In this document: piece after piece, positions 36,111 to 43,472 of the stretch | Layout: each line of letters opens with the position of its first letter | Position numbering within the stretch: position 1 is the first letter of the stretch | NCBI RefSeq assembly: GCF_002754315.1 | Contig: NZ_PEFE01000001.1 | Span: forward strand, 992,001-1,056,000 | Length of the DNA: 64,000 nucleotides | Source of the DNA: Flavobacterium sp. 11 | GTDB lineage: Bacteria; Bacteroidota; Bacteroidia; Flavobacteriales; Flavobacteriaceae | Direction of reading: 5' to 3' | Position numbers and translations under genes: made by a program | Notes under the pieces: model-generated | What the model saw: the letters and a program-made list of their open reading frames with translations, nothing else | What the model was told of the DNA's origin: nothing | Databases searched by the model: none

Positions 36111-37364
36111 ATGCCAAAATTTCTCCTTAGCCTAATCTTTATCTGTATGACTTCATTACTATGGAGTCAGGAATCCCAACAAGAAAAATTAGAAGAACGT
36201 AAAGCTCAAATTCAAAAAGAAATTAGAGAAAATGAAAGGTTATTACAAACCGTTAAGAAAAAAGAAAAATCTGCTGTGAATGTAATAGTGATTCAAAGCA
36301 CTAAAATAAAGCTTAAAGAAAAATTGATAAACACTACCGAAAAGCAAACTAAATTGCTTGGAAATGATATGTATATCAATCAAATGCAAATTAATAAGCT
36401 AAAAAAAGAATTGGCTTTACTCAAGGAAGATTATGCTGAAATGATTGTGAAATCATATAAAAGCCGTTCCGAAGAAAGTCGTGCGATGTTCTTATTGTCT
36501 TCCGAGAATTTTTTACAAGCGTATAAAAGAGCGCAGTACATGAAACAATATACTGGTTTCAGAAAAATGCAAGGTGAAGAAATAAAATCGAAATCTAATC
36601 AGCTTACGGATTATAACGAGAAATTAAATGTTCAGAAAAAAGCGAAACAAAAACTGATAGCTGAGAACGAAAAAGAGCGATTAACATTAGAAAAAGAGAA
36701 GCAAGAGCAACAAAAGCTAGTCAATTCCATAAAAAAAGACAAAAATAAGATTGCCCGAGAAATTAAGCAAAGACAACAGGAATACAGAACAATCGACAGG
36801 CAGATCAATAAATTAATACGTGAAGCTATTGCGGCTGCCAATAGAAAAGCAGCTTTAGAAAAAGCAAAAGCAAATCCAAGTGCTCCAGTTTCAAAAGCTG
36901 CGGTTTCATCATCAAAAATAGAATTAACACCAGAGGCTAAAATAATTGCGGATAATTTCAGAGCCAATAGAGGAAGGTTGCCTTATCCTGTGGAAAAAGG
37001 ATTTATATCACTTGGTTATGGAAATCAAACGCATCCATTATTCAATACTATAACGGTTCACAATAGTGGTGTTGAAATTACAACAGACCGTGGTGCAAAT
37101 GCAAGAGCTGTTTTTGGAGGAGAAGTAACTAGTGTTATTGTTTTGTCACCTGTAAACAAAGCCGTAATGATACAACACGGGGATTTCTTCACCGTATATC
37201 AAAATTTAAGTTCCGTAAGCGTAAGTAAAGGTGATAAAGTAAGCATTAAACAAAGCATTGGAAAAGTAAGAACCAATGGCGAGACCGGAAAAACAGTAAT
37301 TAAATTCCTAATTCTTCAAAATACAACTTACAATAATCCCGAAGGTTGGTTGTCACCAAGATAA
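36111..37364 (+). CDS. EnvC-like murein hydrolase activator with degenerate M23 domain
   Basis: The product is 417 residues: signal peptide (residues 1-20), a long coiled coil to about residue 255, then a LytM/M23 domain from about 280. In active M23 peptidases the metal ligands are an H and D in HxxxD and an HxH pair; here the first motif reads HNSGVEITT (Asp replaced by Glu) and the last reads QHGDFFTVYQNL (second His replaced by Asn). This pattern is like EnvC, which does not cut peptidoglycan but activates amidases. It closes the operon before a terminator. Confidence 0.88.
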   Translation: MPKFLLSLIFICMTSLLWSQESQQEKLEERKAQIQKEIRENERLLQTVKKKEKSAVNVIVIQSTKIKLKEKLINTTEKQTKLLGNDMYINQMQINKLKKELALLKEDYAEMIVKSYKSRSEESRAMFLLSSENFLQAYKRAQYMKQYTGFRKMQGEEIKSKSNQLTDYNEKLNVQKKAKQKLIAENEKERLTLEKEKQEQQKLVNSIKKDKNKIAREIKQRQQEYRTIDRQINKLIREAIAAANRKAALEKAKANPSAPVSKAAVSSSKIELTPEAKIIADNFRANRGRLPYPVEKGFISLGYGNQTHPLFNTITVHNSGVEITTDRGANARAVFGGEVTSVIVLSPVNKAVMIQHGDFFTVYQNLSSVSVSKGDKVSIKQSIGKVRTNGETGKTVIKFLILQNTTYNNPEGWLSPR

Positions 37365-37380
37365 AACGGTTATTTTACAT

Positions 37381-37428
37381 AAAAAAAAGCACTATTAATT
37401 CATTCGAATAAATAGTGCTTTTTTTTTG
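37381..37428. terminator. Bidirectional rho-independent terminator
   Basis: AGCACTATT and AATAGTGCT form the stem, flanked by A and T runs. It sits between the EnvC-like gene (plus) and the transglutaminase gene (minus). Confidence 0.9.
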
Positions 37429-37462
37429 TTATGAAATTTTAGAACTAACTAAGTGGCATTAA

Positions 37463-38434
37463 TTATTGCTGCTGCTGTTGTTGCTGTTGCTTCTGCTGTT
37501 GTTGGAGTTGTTCAATATAATCCAATTGTTGTTGAATTTCTATTGAAACTTCTTCGAGTTGTACATCATTTATGTCTTCAAATTGTCGTCCATCCTCATA
37601 GCCAATCGAAACACAAACGGAAAGCGTTTGCCTGGAAAGACCTTTGAAAGTTCCTTTTACAGGAGTGCAATCATAGAAATTACGCCCAACGGAAAGTTTC
37701 ACATGATTGTCCATCGTCCAGATATTATTGGTGGGATCTAAGCCAAGCCAACCTTGTTTTGGAGTGTAAATCTCAACCCAAGCGTGTGTGGCACCTTCGC
37801 CTCGAAGACCACTTTCGTTAGGGCAAATATAACCGCTCACATATCGGGAAGGAATTCCTGCCGTGCGTAAAAGTTGTAATAACACATGTGCAAAGTCTTG
37901 GCAAACTCCTTTTCTAATTTCTAAAATCTCGTCTACTGTGGTTTCAATATTAGTGATTCCTTTGGTGTACTTAAAATTTGTAAAAATATATTGATTGCAT
38001 TGTTGGGCAATTTCTATAATGGGTTTATCGAAACAATTTATTTCATTGAGAATCGCATTGATTTCGTCTTGTTTTCTAATCGTTTCGGGATAACAAAGTC
38101 GGAGTAAAGAAATACTTTTTTCTTTTTCCTTGACTAAATCTTTTACCGTTGTGTGATCTATTTCGGGAATTTTTAGCGAATGATTGACACGTACCAACAT
38201 TCTGGATTCTATAGTCATTTCGGTATGGGATTCCAAAGTATTGAAATTCCCCACGCGATTGCCGTAGTAATCCTGCGAAATCTCAACTTCGGGATTGTTT
38301 GTTATCAATAGCTGGTATTGAAGCACATCTTGGTTGTCAAAATGATGTGGAAATAAACGAATTTCATTAATGCTTTCTTTTATAGGCCAGTTGTATTGGT
38401 ATTTTGTGATGTGTACTATTTTGAAAATCGCCAT
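37463..38434 (-). CDS. Transglutaminase family protein with polyglutamine tail
   Basis: The product is 323 residues. An N-terminal beta-rich domain (residues 1-150) is followed by a transglutaminase core with Cys in GVCQDFAHVLLQLLR, His in THAWVEIYTP and Asp in GLDPTNN, the full catalytic triad. The C-terminus is almost pure Gln (QLQQQQKQQQQQQQQ), encoded by mixed CAA and CAG codons. The gene is last in a three-gene operon with an alpha-E protein and a circularly permuted ATP-grasp enzyme, a set predicted to make and process a peptide or peptide-like bond; the substrate is unknown. Confidence 0.92.
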   Translation of the reverse strand: MAIFKIVHITKYQYNWPIKESINEIRLFPHHFDNQDVLQYQLLITNNPEVEISQDYYGNRVGNFNTLESHTEMTIESRMLVRVNHSLKIPEIDHTTVKDLVKEKEKSISLLRLCYPETIRKQDEINAILNEINCFDKPIIEIAQQCNQYIFTNFKYTKGITNIETTVDEILEIRKGVCQDFAHVLLQLLRTAGIPSRYVSGYICPNESGLRGEGATHAWVEIYTPKQGWLGLDPTNNIWTMDNHVKLSVGRNFYDCTPVKGTFKGLSRQTLSVCVSIGYEDGRQFEDINDVQLEEVSIEIQQQLDYIEQLQQQQKQQQQQQQQ

Positions 38435-38439
38435 TTTTA

Positions 38440-39393
38440 TTAGGTGTAAGAGAAAAATAATTTTGAAAAATCCGTCGAAAATTGAATCAGTTGCGTTCTT
38501 GTGTTGTTAAGTATGTCTTCCAGTTCTTTGTTGGTAAGATGATGATAATCTGTAAATTCAACATAACTTTTGAGTCTTCCAAATTGATTGTGCAATGTTC
38601 TCGCTTCGCTCAGATTATTGTCTTTAAATAAGCTGTTTAAATAGGTGTCTATTAATTCTAAAGTGTAAATCACTGAGTGTGCAAAATCTCTGTTGAAGAT
38701 GACTTGTTGCACCACTTTACGATTGTGCGGAATATTACTGTAGCTTTTTAAATATAGCTCATAGCCCGAAAGTGATAGTAATAATCGTCTCCAATACAAT
38801 AAATCTTCTTCGCCGTCCAGATTATAATCAATAGGAGCATAGTACGCTTGGGTTAAAGAAATAGTTTGTAAACATCTCTCAATGTGTTTGCCAATGCTGG
38901 AAAAACACCAACCCAATCCTCTGGGCATTGTAACTTGCAAAATACCATTATACAGCAAAAAATCTTTATTGAGCTTAGAAATAATATTACTCGCATCAGA
39001 AGTTTCCAATTTTTTTGGCAAATCAGGTGAATTCATGAAGTGGTATAAAGAATTGATATGTTCCCAAAGTTCTTTTGTAATTTTATCCTGTGAACCTCTC
39101 GCATTTTCTCGTGCTTTGATAACTAGATTTTTCACTGAATTATAATTTGGGCTGTCGCAAATAATATACTTTAGAACAAAATTAGTGTCGTATTGCACTT
39201 GATTTATTTGTTCCATAGGCAAATCAGTATAGTATTCCAATAACGGTTTGTAACCCTGAGAATCGTTCATTTCCTTATCAAAAGATAAGATATAAAAAGT
39301 ATTTAGGGTAAGTAACATTCCATCTGTTCTTTCCATATATCGGTTAAGCCAAAACATTCCGTCTGCAACCCGGCTGAGCATATTTACTTTCAT
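38440..39393 (-). CDS. Alpha-E domain protein
   Basis: The product is 317 residues, entirely helical in character, starting MLSRVADGMFWLNRYMER after a short lead (MKVN), the alpha-E signature. Conserved polar residues (ARENARGSQDKITKELWEHI; PRGLGWCFSSIGKHIERC) mark the family. Its function is unknown; it always occurs with circularly permuted ATP-grasp and transglutaminase genes, as here, and may be a structural partner. It lies five bases upstream of the transglutaminase gene. Confidence 0.93.
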   Translation of the reverse strand: MKVNMLSRVADGMFWLNRYMERTDGMLLTLNTFYILSFDKEMNDSQGYKPLLEYYTDLPMEQINQVQYDTNFVLKYIICDSPNYNSVKNLVIKARENARGSQDKITKELWEHINSLYHFMNSPDLPKKLETSDASNIISKLNKDFLLYNGILQVTMPRGLGWCFSSIGKHIERCLQTISLTQAYYAPIDYNLDGEEDLLYWRRLLLSLSGYELYLKSYSNIPHNRKVVQQVIFNRDFAHSVIYTLELIDTYLNSLFKDNNLSEARTLHNQFGRLKSYVEFTDYHHLTNKELEDILNNTRTQLIQFSTDFSKLFFSYT

Positions 39394-39435
39394 TCTGTTA
39401 TTTTTTTTAAGAGAGTGTAGAGTTAATTCTGTGAT

Positions 39436-40872
39436 TTATTTTACAATCCACGTGTCTTTACTTCCTCCTCCTTGGGAAGAATTAACGACTAATGAACCCT
39501 CGGTAAGCGCCACTCGGGTTAGTCCGCCCGGAACTATCTTTACACCATTCGGACCGCACAAAGCATAAGGTCTCAAATCCACATGACGCAGTTTTAGTTC
39601 GCCGTCGATAAGGCAAGGAACTGTGCTGAGTTGAATGATGGGTTGTGCAATGAAATTTCGTGGATTGTCGACAATGGCAATTTTTGCGTCTTCTAATTCT
39701 TGTTGGGTTGCTTTGTTTCCCATTATCATTCCATAACCACCACTTTGATTGGTTTCCTTGATTACCATGTTTTCCATATTGGCAAAAACCATTTCTCTTT
39801 CGTCCAGATTTTCCATTCTGTACGTAGGAACATTTTTTAGAATCGGCTCTTCGTTCATGTAATATTTTATCATGTCAGGCACGTAAGCATATACAGCTTT
39901 GTCATCGGCAACGCCATTTCCCACAGCATTCACAAGTGCTACATTTCCTTGTCGGTAGGCACTTATAAGTCCGGGAACACCCAAAGTACTGTCTGGTTTA
40001 AAAACCAAAGGATCAAGATATTCATCATCCAGTCGTCTGTAAATAACATCTACCTGATGAAGTCCCGAAGTGGTTTTCATATAAACTTTATTGTTATTCA
40101 CGACTAAATCTCTTCCTTCGACCAAAGGGATTCCCATTTGCCTTGCTAAAAAAGTATGCTCGTAATACGCCGAGTTGTACACTCCCGGTGTTAGTAAAAC
40201 TACATTTGGGTTGGAAATGCTTCTTGGAGAAAGTGAAACCAGAATATTATGAAAAATCATCGGATAATTGCTCACCATACTGACATGGTTTGAAGTAAGC
40301 ATTTCAGGAAAAATCCGTTTGGTTATTTCTCTGTTTTCAAGCATGTAACTTACACCGCTTGGACACCTCAGATTATCTTCGAGTACATAAAATTCTCCTT
40401 TGGCACCTCTAATTAAATCAATTCCTGCAATGTGTACATGAATGTTGTGAGGAACTTTAATCCCGTGAACTTCTTGAATGTAATGAGGACAAGAGGCGAT
40501 TAATGCTCCGGGAATTATACCGTCTTTTATAATATGCTGCTCGTTATAGATATCTTCCAAGAATAAATTGAGTGCTTTCAGCCTTTGTTTTATTCCAGAT
40601 TCTACTTCGTTCCAGTCACTTTGGGTAATAATTCTTGGGATTATATCAAAAGGAAAAATTCTTTCGATACCTTGATTGTCGTCACTGTAAACCGTAAAAG
40701 TGATTCCTTGATTCATAAAAAAATCAGAAGCCTGTCGGTGTTTGTCGTTCAGATTATCGTGGTTTAGGTTTTGTAATGTTTGTAGTACCTGACGGTAAGA
40801 TTCCCGAACACCTTCATTAGAAAACATTTCGTCCCAGCCGTTCGGGTTTAAATTAGGTATCGACTTCATCAT
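39436..40872 (-). CDS. Circularly permuted type 2 ATP-grasp protein
   Basis: The product is 478 residues. Motifs include VLEDNLRCPSGVSYMLENR, the RRLDDEYLDPLVF segment and GGYGMIMG, typical of circularly permuted ATP-grasp type 2 enzymes. These are predicted ATP-dependent carboxylate-amine ligases. It is the first gene of the operon with alpha-E and transglutaminase. The region upstream (404 bases) carries no other gene. Confidence 0.93.
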   Translation of the reverse strand: MMKSIPNLNPNGWDEMFSNEGVRESYRQVLQTLQNLNHDNLNDKHRQASDFFMNQGITFTVYSDDNQGIERIFPFDIIPRIITQSDWNEVESGIKQRLKALNLFLEDIYNEQHIIKDGIIPGALIASCPHYIQEVHGIKVPHNIHVHIAGIDLIRGAKGEFYVLEDNLRCPSGVSYMLENREITKRIFPEMLTSNHVSMVSNYPMIFHNILVSLSPRSISNPNVVLLTPGVYNSAYYEHTFLARQMGIPLVEGRDLVVNNNKVYMKTTSGLHQVDVIYRRLDDEYLDPLVFKPDSTLGVPGLISAYRQGNVALVNAVGNGVADDKAVYAYVPDMIKYYMNEEPILKNVPTYRMENLDEREMVFANMENMVIKETNQSGGYGMIMGNKATQQELEDAKIAIVDNPRNFIAQPIIQLSTVPCLIDGELKLRHVDLRPYALCGPNGVKIVPGGLTRVALTEGSLVVNSSQGGGSKDTWIVK

Positions 40873-41276
40873 ATTTTACACCATTATTAAATAATTAAAC
40901 TTAACAGCATTTTGTTATTTAAAACGCATTATAGTAGCTAAAATACCAATTTTAAAGCGATGTAAATGATGATTATGTGACTATTTAATAATTTTTACAG
41001 CATTCTTTTTTTGATAATTCTTTTTTGATAATTCTTATTTTTTGCAATGTTGTTTTTTGTGATTTCGCAGTGAAAAATATTTATTGAAATAAAAAACCCT
41101 GTTAATAAAGGAGTATTGGTGTCAATTGTTGTAAAAAATAAATCAAAATAGAGATTAAAGCAGGGGTGTAGAATTAAAAATAAAAAAGATTCAATTTATT
41201 TTTTGAACAAAAAAAATCTCAATTATTAAGATGATTTAATAATTGAGATTGTTTGTGTTTTTAAACAAATAGTGTT
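40873..41276. other. Intergenic region upstream of the ATP-grasp operon
   Basis: No open frame of note. It contains an exact tandem duplication of TTTTTTGATAATTC (41007-41020 and 41021-41034) and the terminator at 41209-41252. The promoter of the ATP-grasp operon must be here, but I see no full TAnnTTTG match on the minus strand close to the start. Confidence 0.5.
41209..41252 (-). terminator. Terminator of the deacetylase operon
   Basis: AATCTCAATTATTA pairs with TAATAATTGAGATT; on the minus strand the stem is followed by a T run. It follows the gene ending at 41277. Confidence 0.85.
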
Positions 41277-42125
41277 TTATGGATTTTTATTAAAGGAAGA
41301 ATTAACAGCCTTCATCATTCCTTCAGTAGACCAAGTTCCAGAAACGATGATGCGTCTGATGGTGTACAATGGATCTACAGAATCCCTTTTGGTAGACAAG
41401 ATATAGGCCATTTTATAATCGCTCTTTTTTATTTCAGGAATTGCCGCTGTATTCCATAAACCAAACGGATAGGCAAAATCTTTAACCGGTTTTCCTATTA
41501 TATCTTCCAATTTTGCTTTTGGTTTTACCAATTGCGTATTCCAGTCATCTCCTGCATATTTTGTAACCATATGATGATCCCAAGTGTGCGCGCCTACAAC
41601 ATGCCCGTTGTCAGATAAGCTTTTAATTTGCTCTTTGCTCATATATCCGGGACGGTTAATAGAAACGGTCATGATAAAAAACACGCCTTTGAAACCGTAT
41701 TTTTTCATTTCGGCAGCACCAATGCTGAATTGTTCTTCTCTCGTGTCATCAAAGGTTATCATAATAGGTTTTGCAGGCAATGGACCGTCATAGACTAAAT
41801 AGTCATACAATTGTTCCGGCAAAATAGTTTCGTAACCTGCATCGGCCAAAGCTTTCATTTGTTCTGCAAAAGCGGGAGGTTTTACGGTGTACACTTTTAT
41901 GTTTCCGCTCGCACTGGCGCTAAAATCCCTGATGTTATGATAACATAAAATGGGTACTTCTTTTTTTGAAAGAATAGTCGCTGCATCCGCCATGACTTTT
42001 TTGGTCACAACTTTTTTTACGGGTACTGCAATAAGTGGTGTTTCCGGGACTATTTTACGAGGTTCTGATTGACAGCCAACTAATATTATAAATGCACCAA
42101 AAATAAGACATAAGATATTTTTCAT
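41277..42125 (-). CDS. NodB-domain polysaccharide deacetylase, lipoprotein
   Basis: The product is 282 residues with a lipoprotein signal (FIILVGCQ). The NodB core has the catalytic and metal Asp pair in ITFDDTREEQ and the His pair in GAHTWDHHM, followed by FAYPFGLWN. It should remove N-acetyl or O-acetyl groups from a periplasmic or surface glycan. The gene is 14 bases after an uncharacterised lipoprotein gene, so the two share an operon, and it is followed by a terminator. Substrate unknown. Confidence 0.92.
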   Translation of the reverse strand: MKNILCLIFGAFIILVGCQSEPRKIVPETPLIAVPVKKVVTKKVMADAATILSKKEVPILCYHNIRDFSASASGNIKVYTVKPPAFAEQMKALADAGYETILPEQLYDYLVYDGPLPAKPIMITFDDTREEQFSIGAAEMKKYGFKGVFFIMTVSINRPGYMSKEQIKSLSDNGHVVGAHTWDHHMVTKYAGDDWNTQLVKPKAKLEDIIGKPVKDFAYPFGLWNTAAIPEIKKSDYKMAYILSTKRDSVDPLYTIRRIIVSGTWSTEGMMKAVNSSFNKNP

Positions 42126-42139
42126 AAATCAAATAGTAA

Positions 42140-43165
42140 TTATTGGTACTGAATGTAAATTGGTTTCGGAGTGAATTTCACTAACTCTTCCGGGCTGTAC
42201 ATTTTCCAATCCTTTTTGTTGTCATTTTTATAGAACAATTTAAAACCGGTAAACTGTACGGGCTCTCTATAAATATAACTCAGGTAAGTGGATTTTTTTA
42301 GAATTTTACTACCAAAACCATCCATATCCATTACAATTTGAACTTCAGGAACGGTTTTAATCGCTTTGTAATTTTTAACCATTCCTTGAGTAAAGCGGTG
42401 TATTACGAGCACTTTTGGAGTCAATTTGTTTTTGCGCACAATGTTTGCCAAAATATCAATTGCATCATTAATATCTTCAGCATTAAAACTACCAATTTTG
42501 GATCCTGGACGCTCTCCATTTTTCATCGAAAATTCAGGGTCAATTCCTAGATGAACATTTGGCAAAGCAAGATATTGTTCCAGTTGTTCCACTTCGTCCT
42601 TAACGGTACTGTGTCCTACTTGTACATCTAAAAAAACCAAGGCATTGATTGGTTTAGCCCAACTTATAATAGTGTCTATTTGTTTAAACGGCATTCGCAT
42701 GCGGTGCATATTATTTTTTCCCGGAGCGCCTTGAGCGGTTACAGCAATGTAATGCAAAGCAGGAATTGCTTTCACAGTAGAGTCAGCTGCTTGCCATTTG
42801 GCGACTTCGCCTTGTAGTTTTGCCAGCATTTCTTTTCGGGGAAGTTCACCCAATATTCCCATTCTGGTAGAATATAGATTTCCGTAATACGCAATAATTC
42901 TATTGTACGGTAATAATGCGCCGGGCAAAGGATAGGGCGCTTTTACAGGCCATCTCCCGGTAGTGTCATTATTGCTTAATGCCACCATTCTTTTGTTATA
43001 GTCAACAGTATCAATGGTAAGGGTTGTCGTTTTTTCTGTAGTATCCGTTTTTACGGTATCTGATTTCTCTGTACCATTTACAGCATCAGCCGCTTTTCCT
43101 TTTTCACAAGAAATATTTAAAAGCAGTAAAGGAAGTGTAATAAATGCAATAGCTGATTTTTTCAT
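42140..43165 (-). CDS. Uncharacterised lipoprotein paired with the deacetylase
   Basis: The product is 341 residues. A lipobox (LLNISCEK) is followed by a Thr-, Lys- and Asp-rich linker, then a compact domain from about residue 75. Segments such as NRIIAYYGNLYSTRMGILGE, INALVFLDVQVGHSTV, VHLGIDPEFSM and VQIVMDMDGFGSKIL have the alternating strand and helix pattern of a TIM barrel with acidic residues at strand ends, as in many glycoside hydrolases. I do not recognise a named family. The operon link to a NodB deacetylase suggests a joint action on one glycan; this is inference. Confidence 0.75.
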   Translation of the reverse strand: MKKSAIAFITLPLLLLNISCEKGKAADAVNGTEKSDTVKTDTTEKTTTLTIDTVDYNKRMVALSNNDTTGRWPVKAPYPLPGALLPYNRIIAYYGNLYSTRMGILGELPRKEMLAKLQGEVAKWQAADSTVKAIPALHYIAVTAQGAPGKNNMHRMRMPFKQIDTIISWAKPINALVFLDVQVGHSTVKDEVEQLEQYLALPNVHLGIDPEFSMKNGERPGSKIGSFNAEDINDAIDILANIVRKNKLTPKVLVIHRFTQGMVKNYKAIKTVPEVQIVMDMDGFGSKILKKSTYLSYIYREPVQFTGFKLFYKNDNKKDWKMYSPEELVKFTPKPIYIQYQ

Positions 43166-43472
43166 AAATTAATTCTATTTATTTTCAATGTAAAGATAAA
43201 GTATTTTAGAAGTGTGATATCAATTATAATAGTGTTTCAACGGGCTATTTTTTATATAATTCACGGATTTTAATTTTTTTCAAACTACCCGAATTCGATC
43301 TTCAAGCTTCTTTCAATTTAATATTCAAACGGAATGTACATCAGTTAATTGTTTGGCTTTTAATTTTTATAAAAAGGCAGTTTACTTTTATCATAATTTC
43401 AGAATAGCTTTTGGGAAATACAAAGAAAAGGCTAACTTTATAAAAGTTTTTACTCATCTAAATACCAAACAA
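43166..43472. other. Divergent intergenic region before the TonB receptor
   Basis: The plus-strand frame of the receptor is open from a TTG at 43353, but the encoded stretch is not like a signal peptide. No repeats or clear promoter matches are seen. It must contain promoters for both divergent units. Confidence 0.4.

Noticed and set aside
36632-36967. Minus-strand frame of 111 codons
   Set aside because: It is antisense to the coiled coil of the EnvC-like gene; its Ser/Phe/Ala richness is the mirror of Lys/Glu/Ala codons.
37480-37520. CAG/CAA-rich tract as a microsatellite between genes
   Set aside because: It is in frame as the C-terminal Gln tail of the transglutaminase-like protein.
43353-43472. 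N-terminal extension of the TonB receptor as a signalling domain
   Set aside because: The 40 residues lie before the signal peptide and are not like an STN or FecR-interacting domain.
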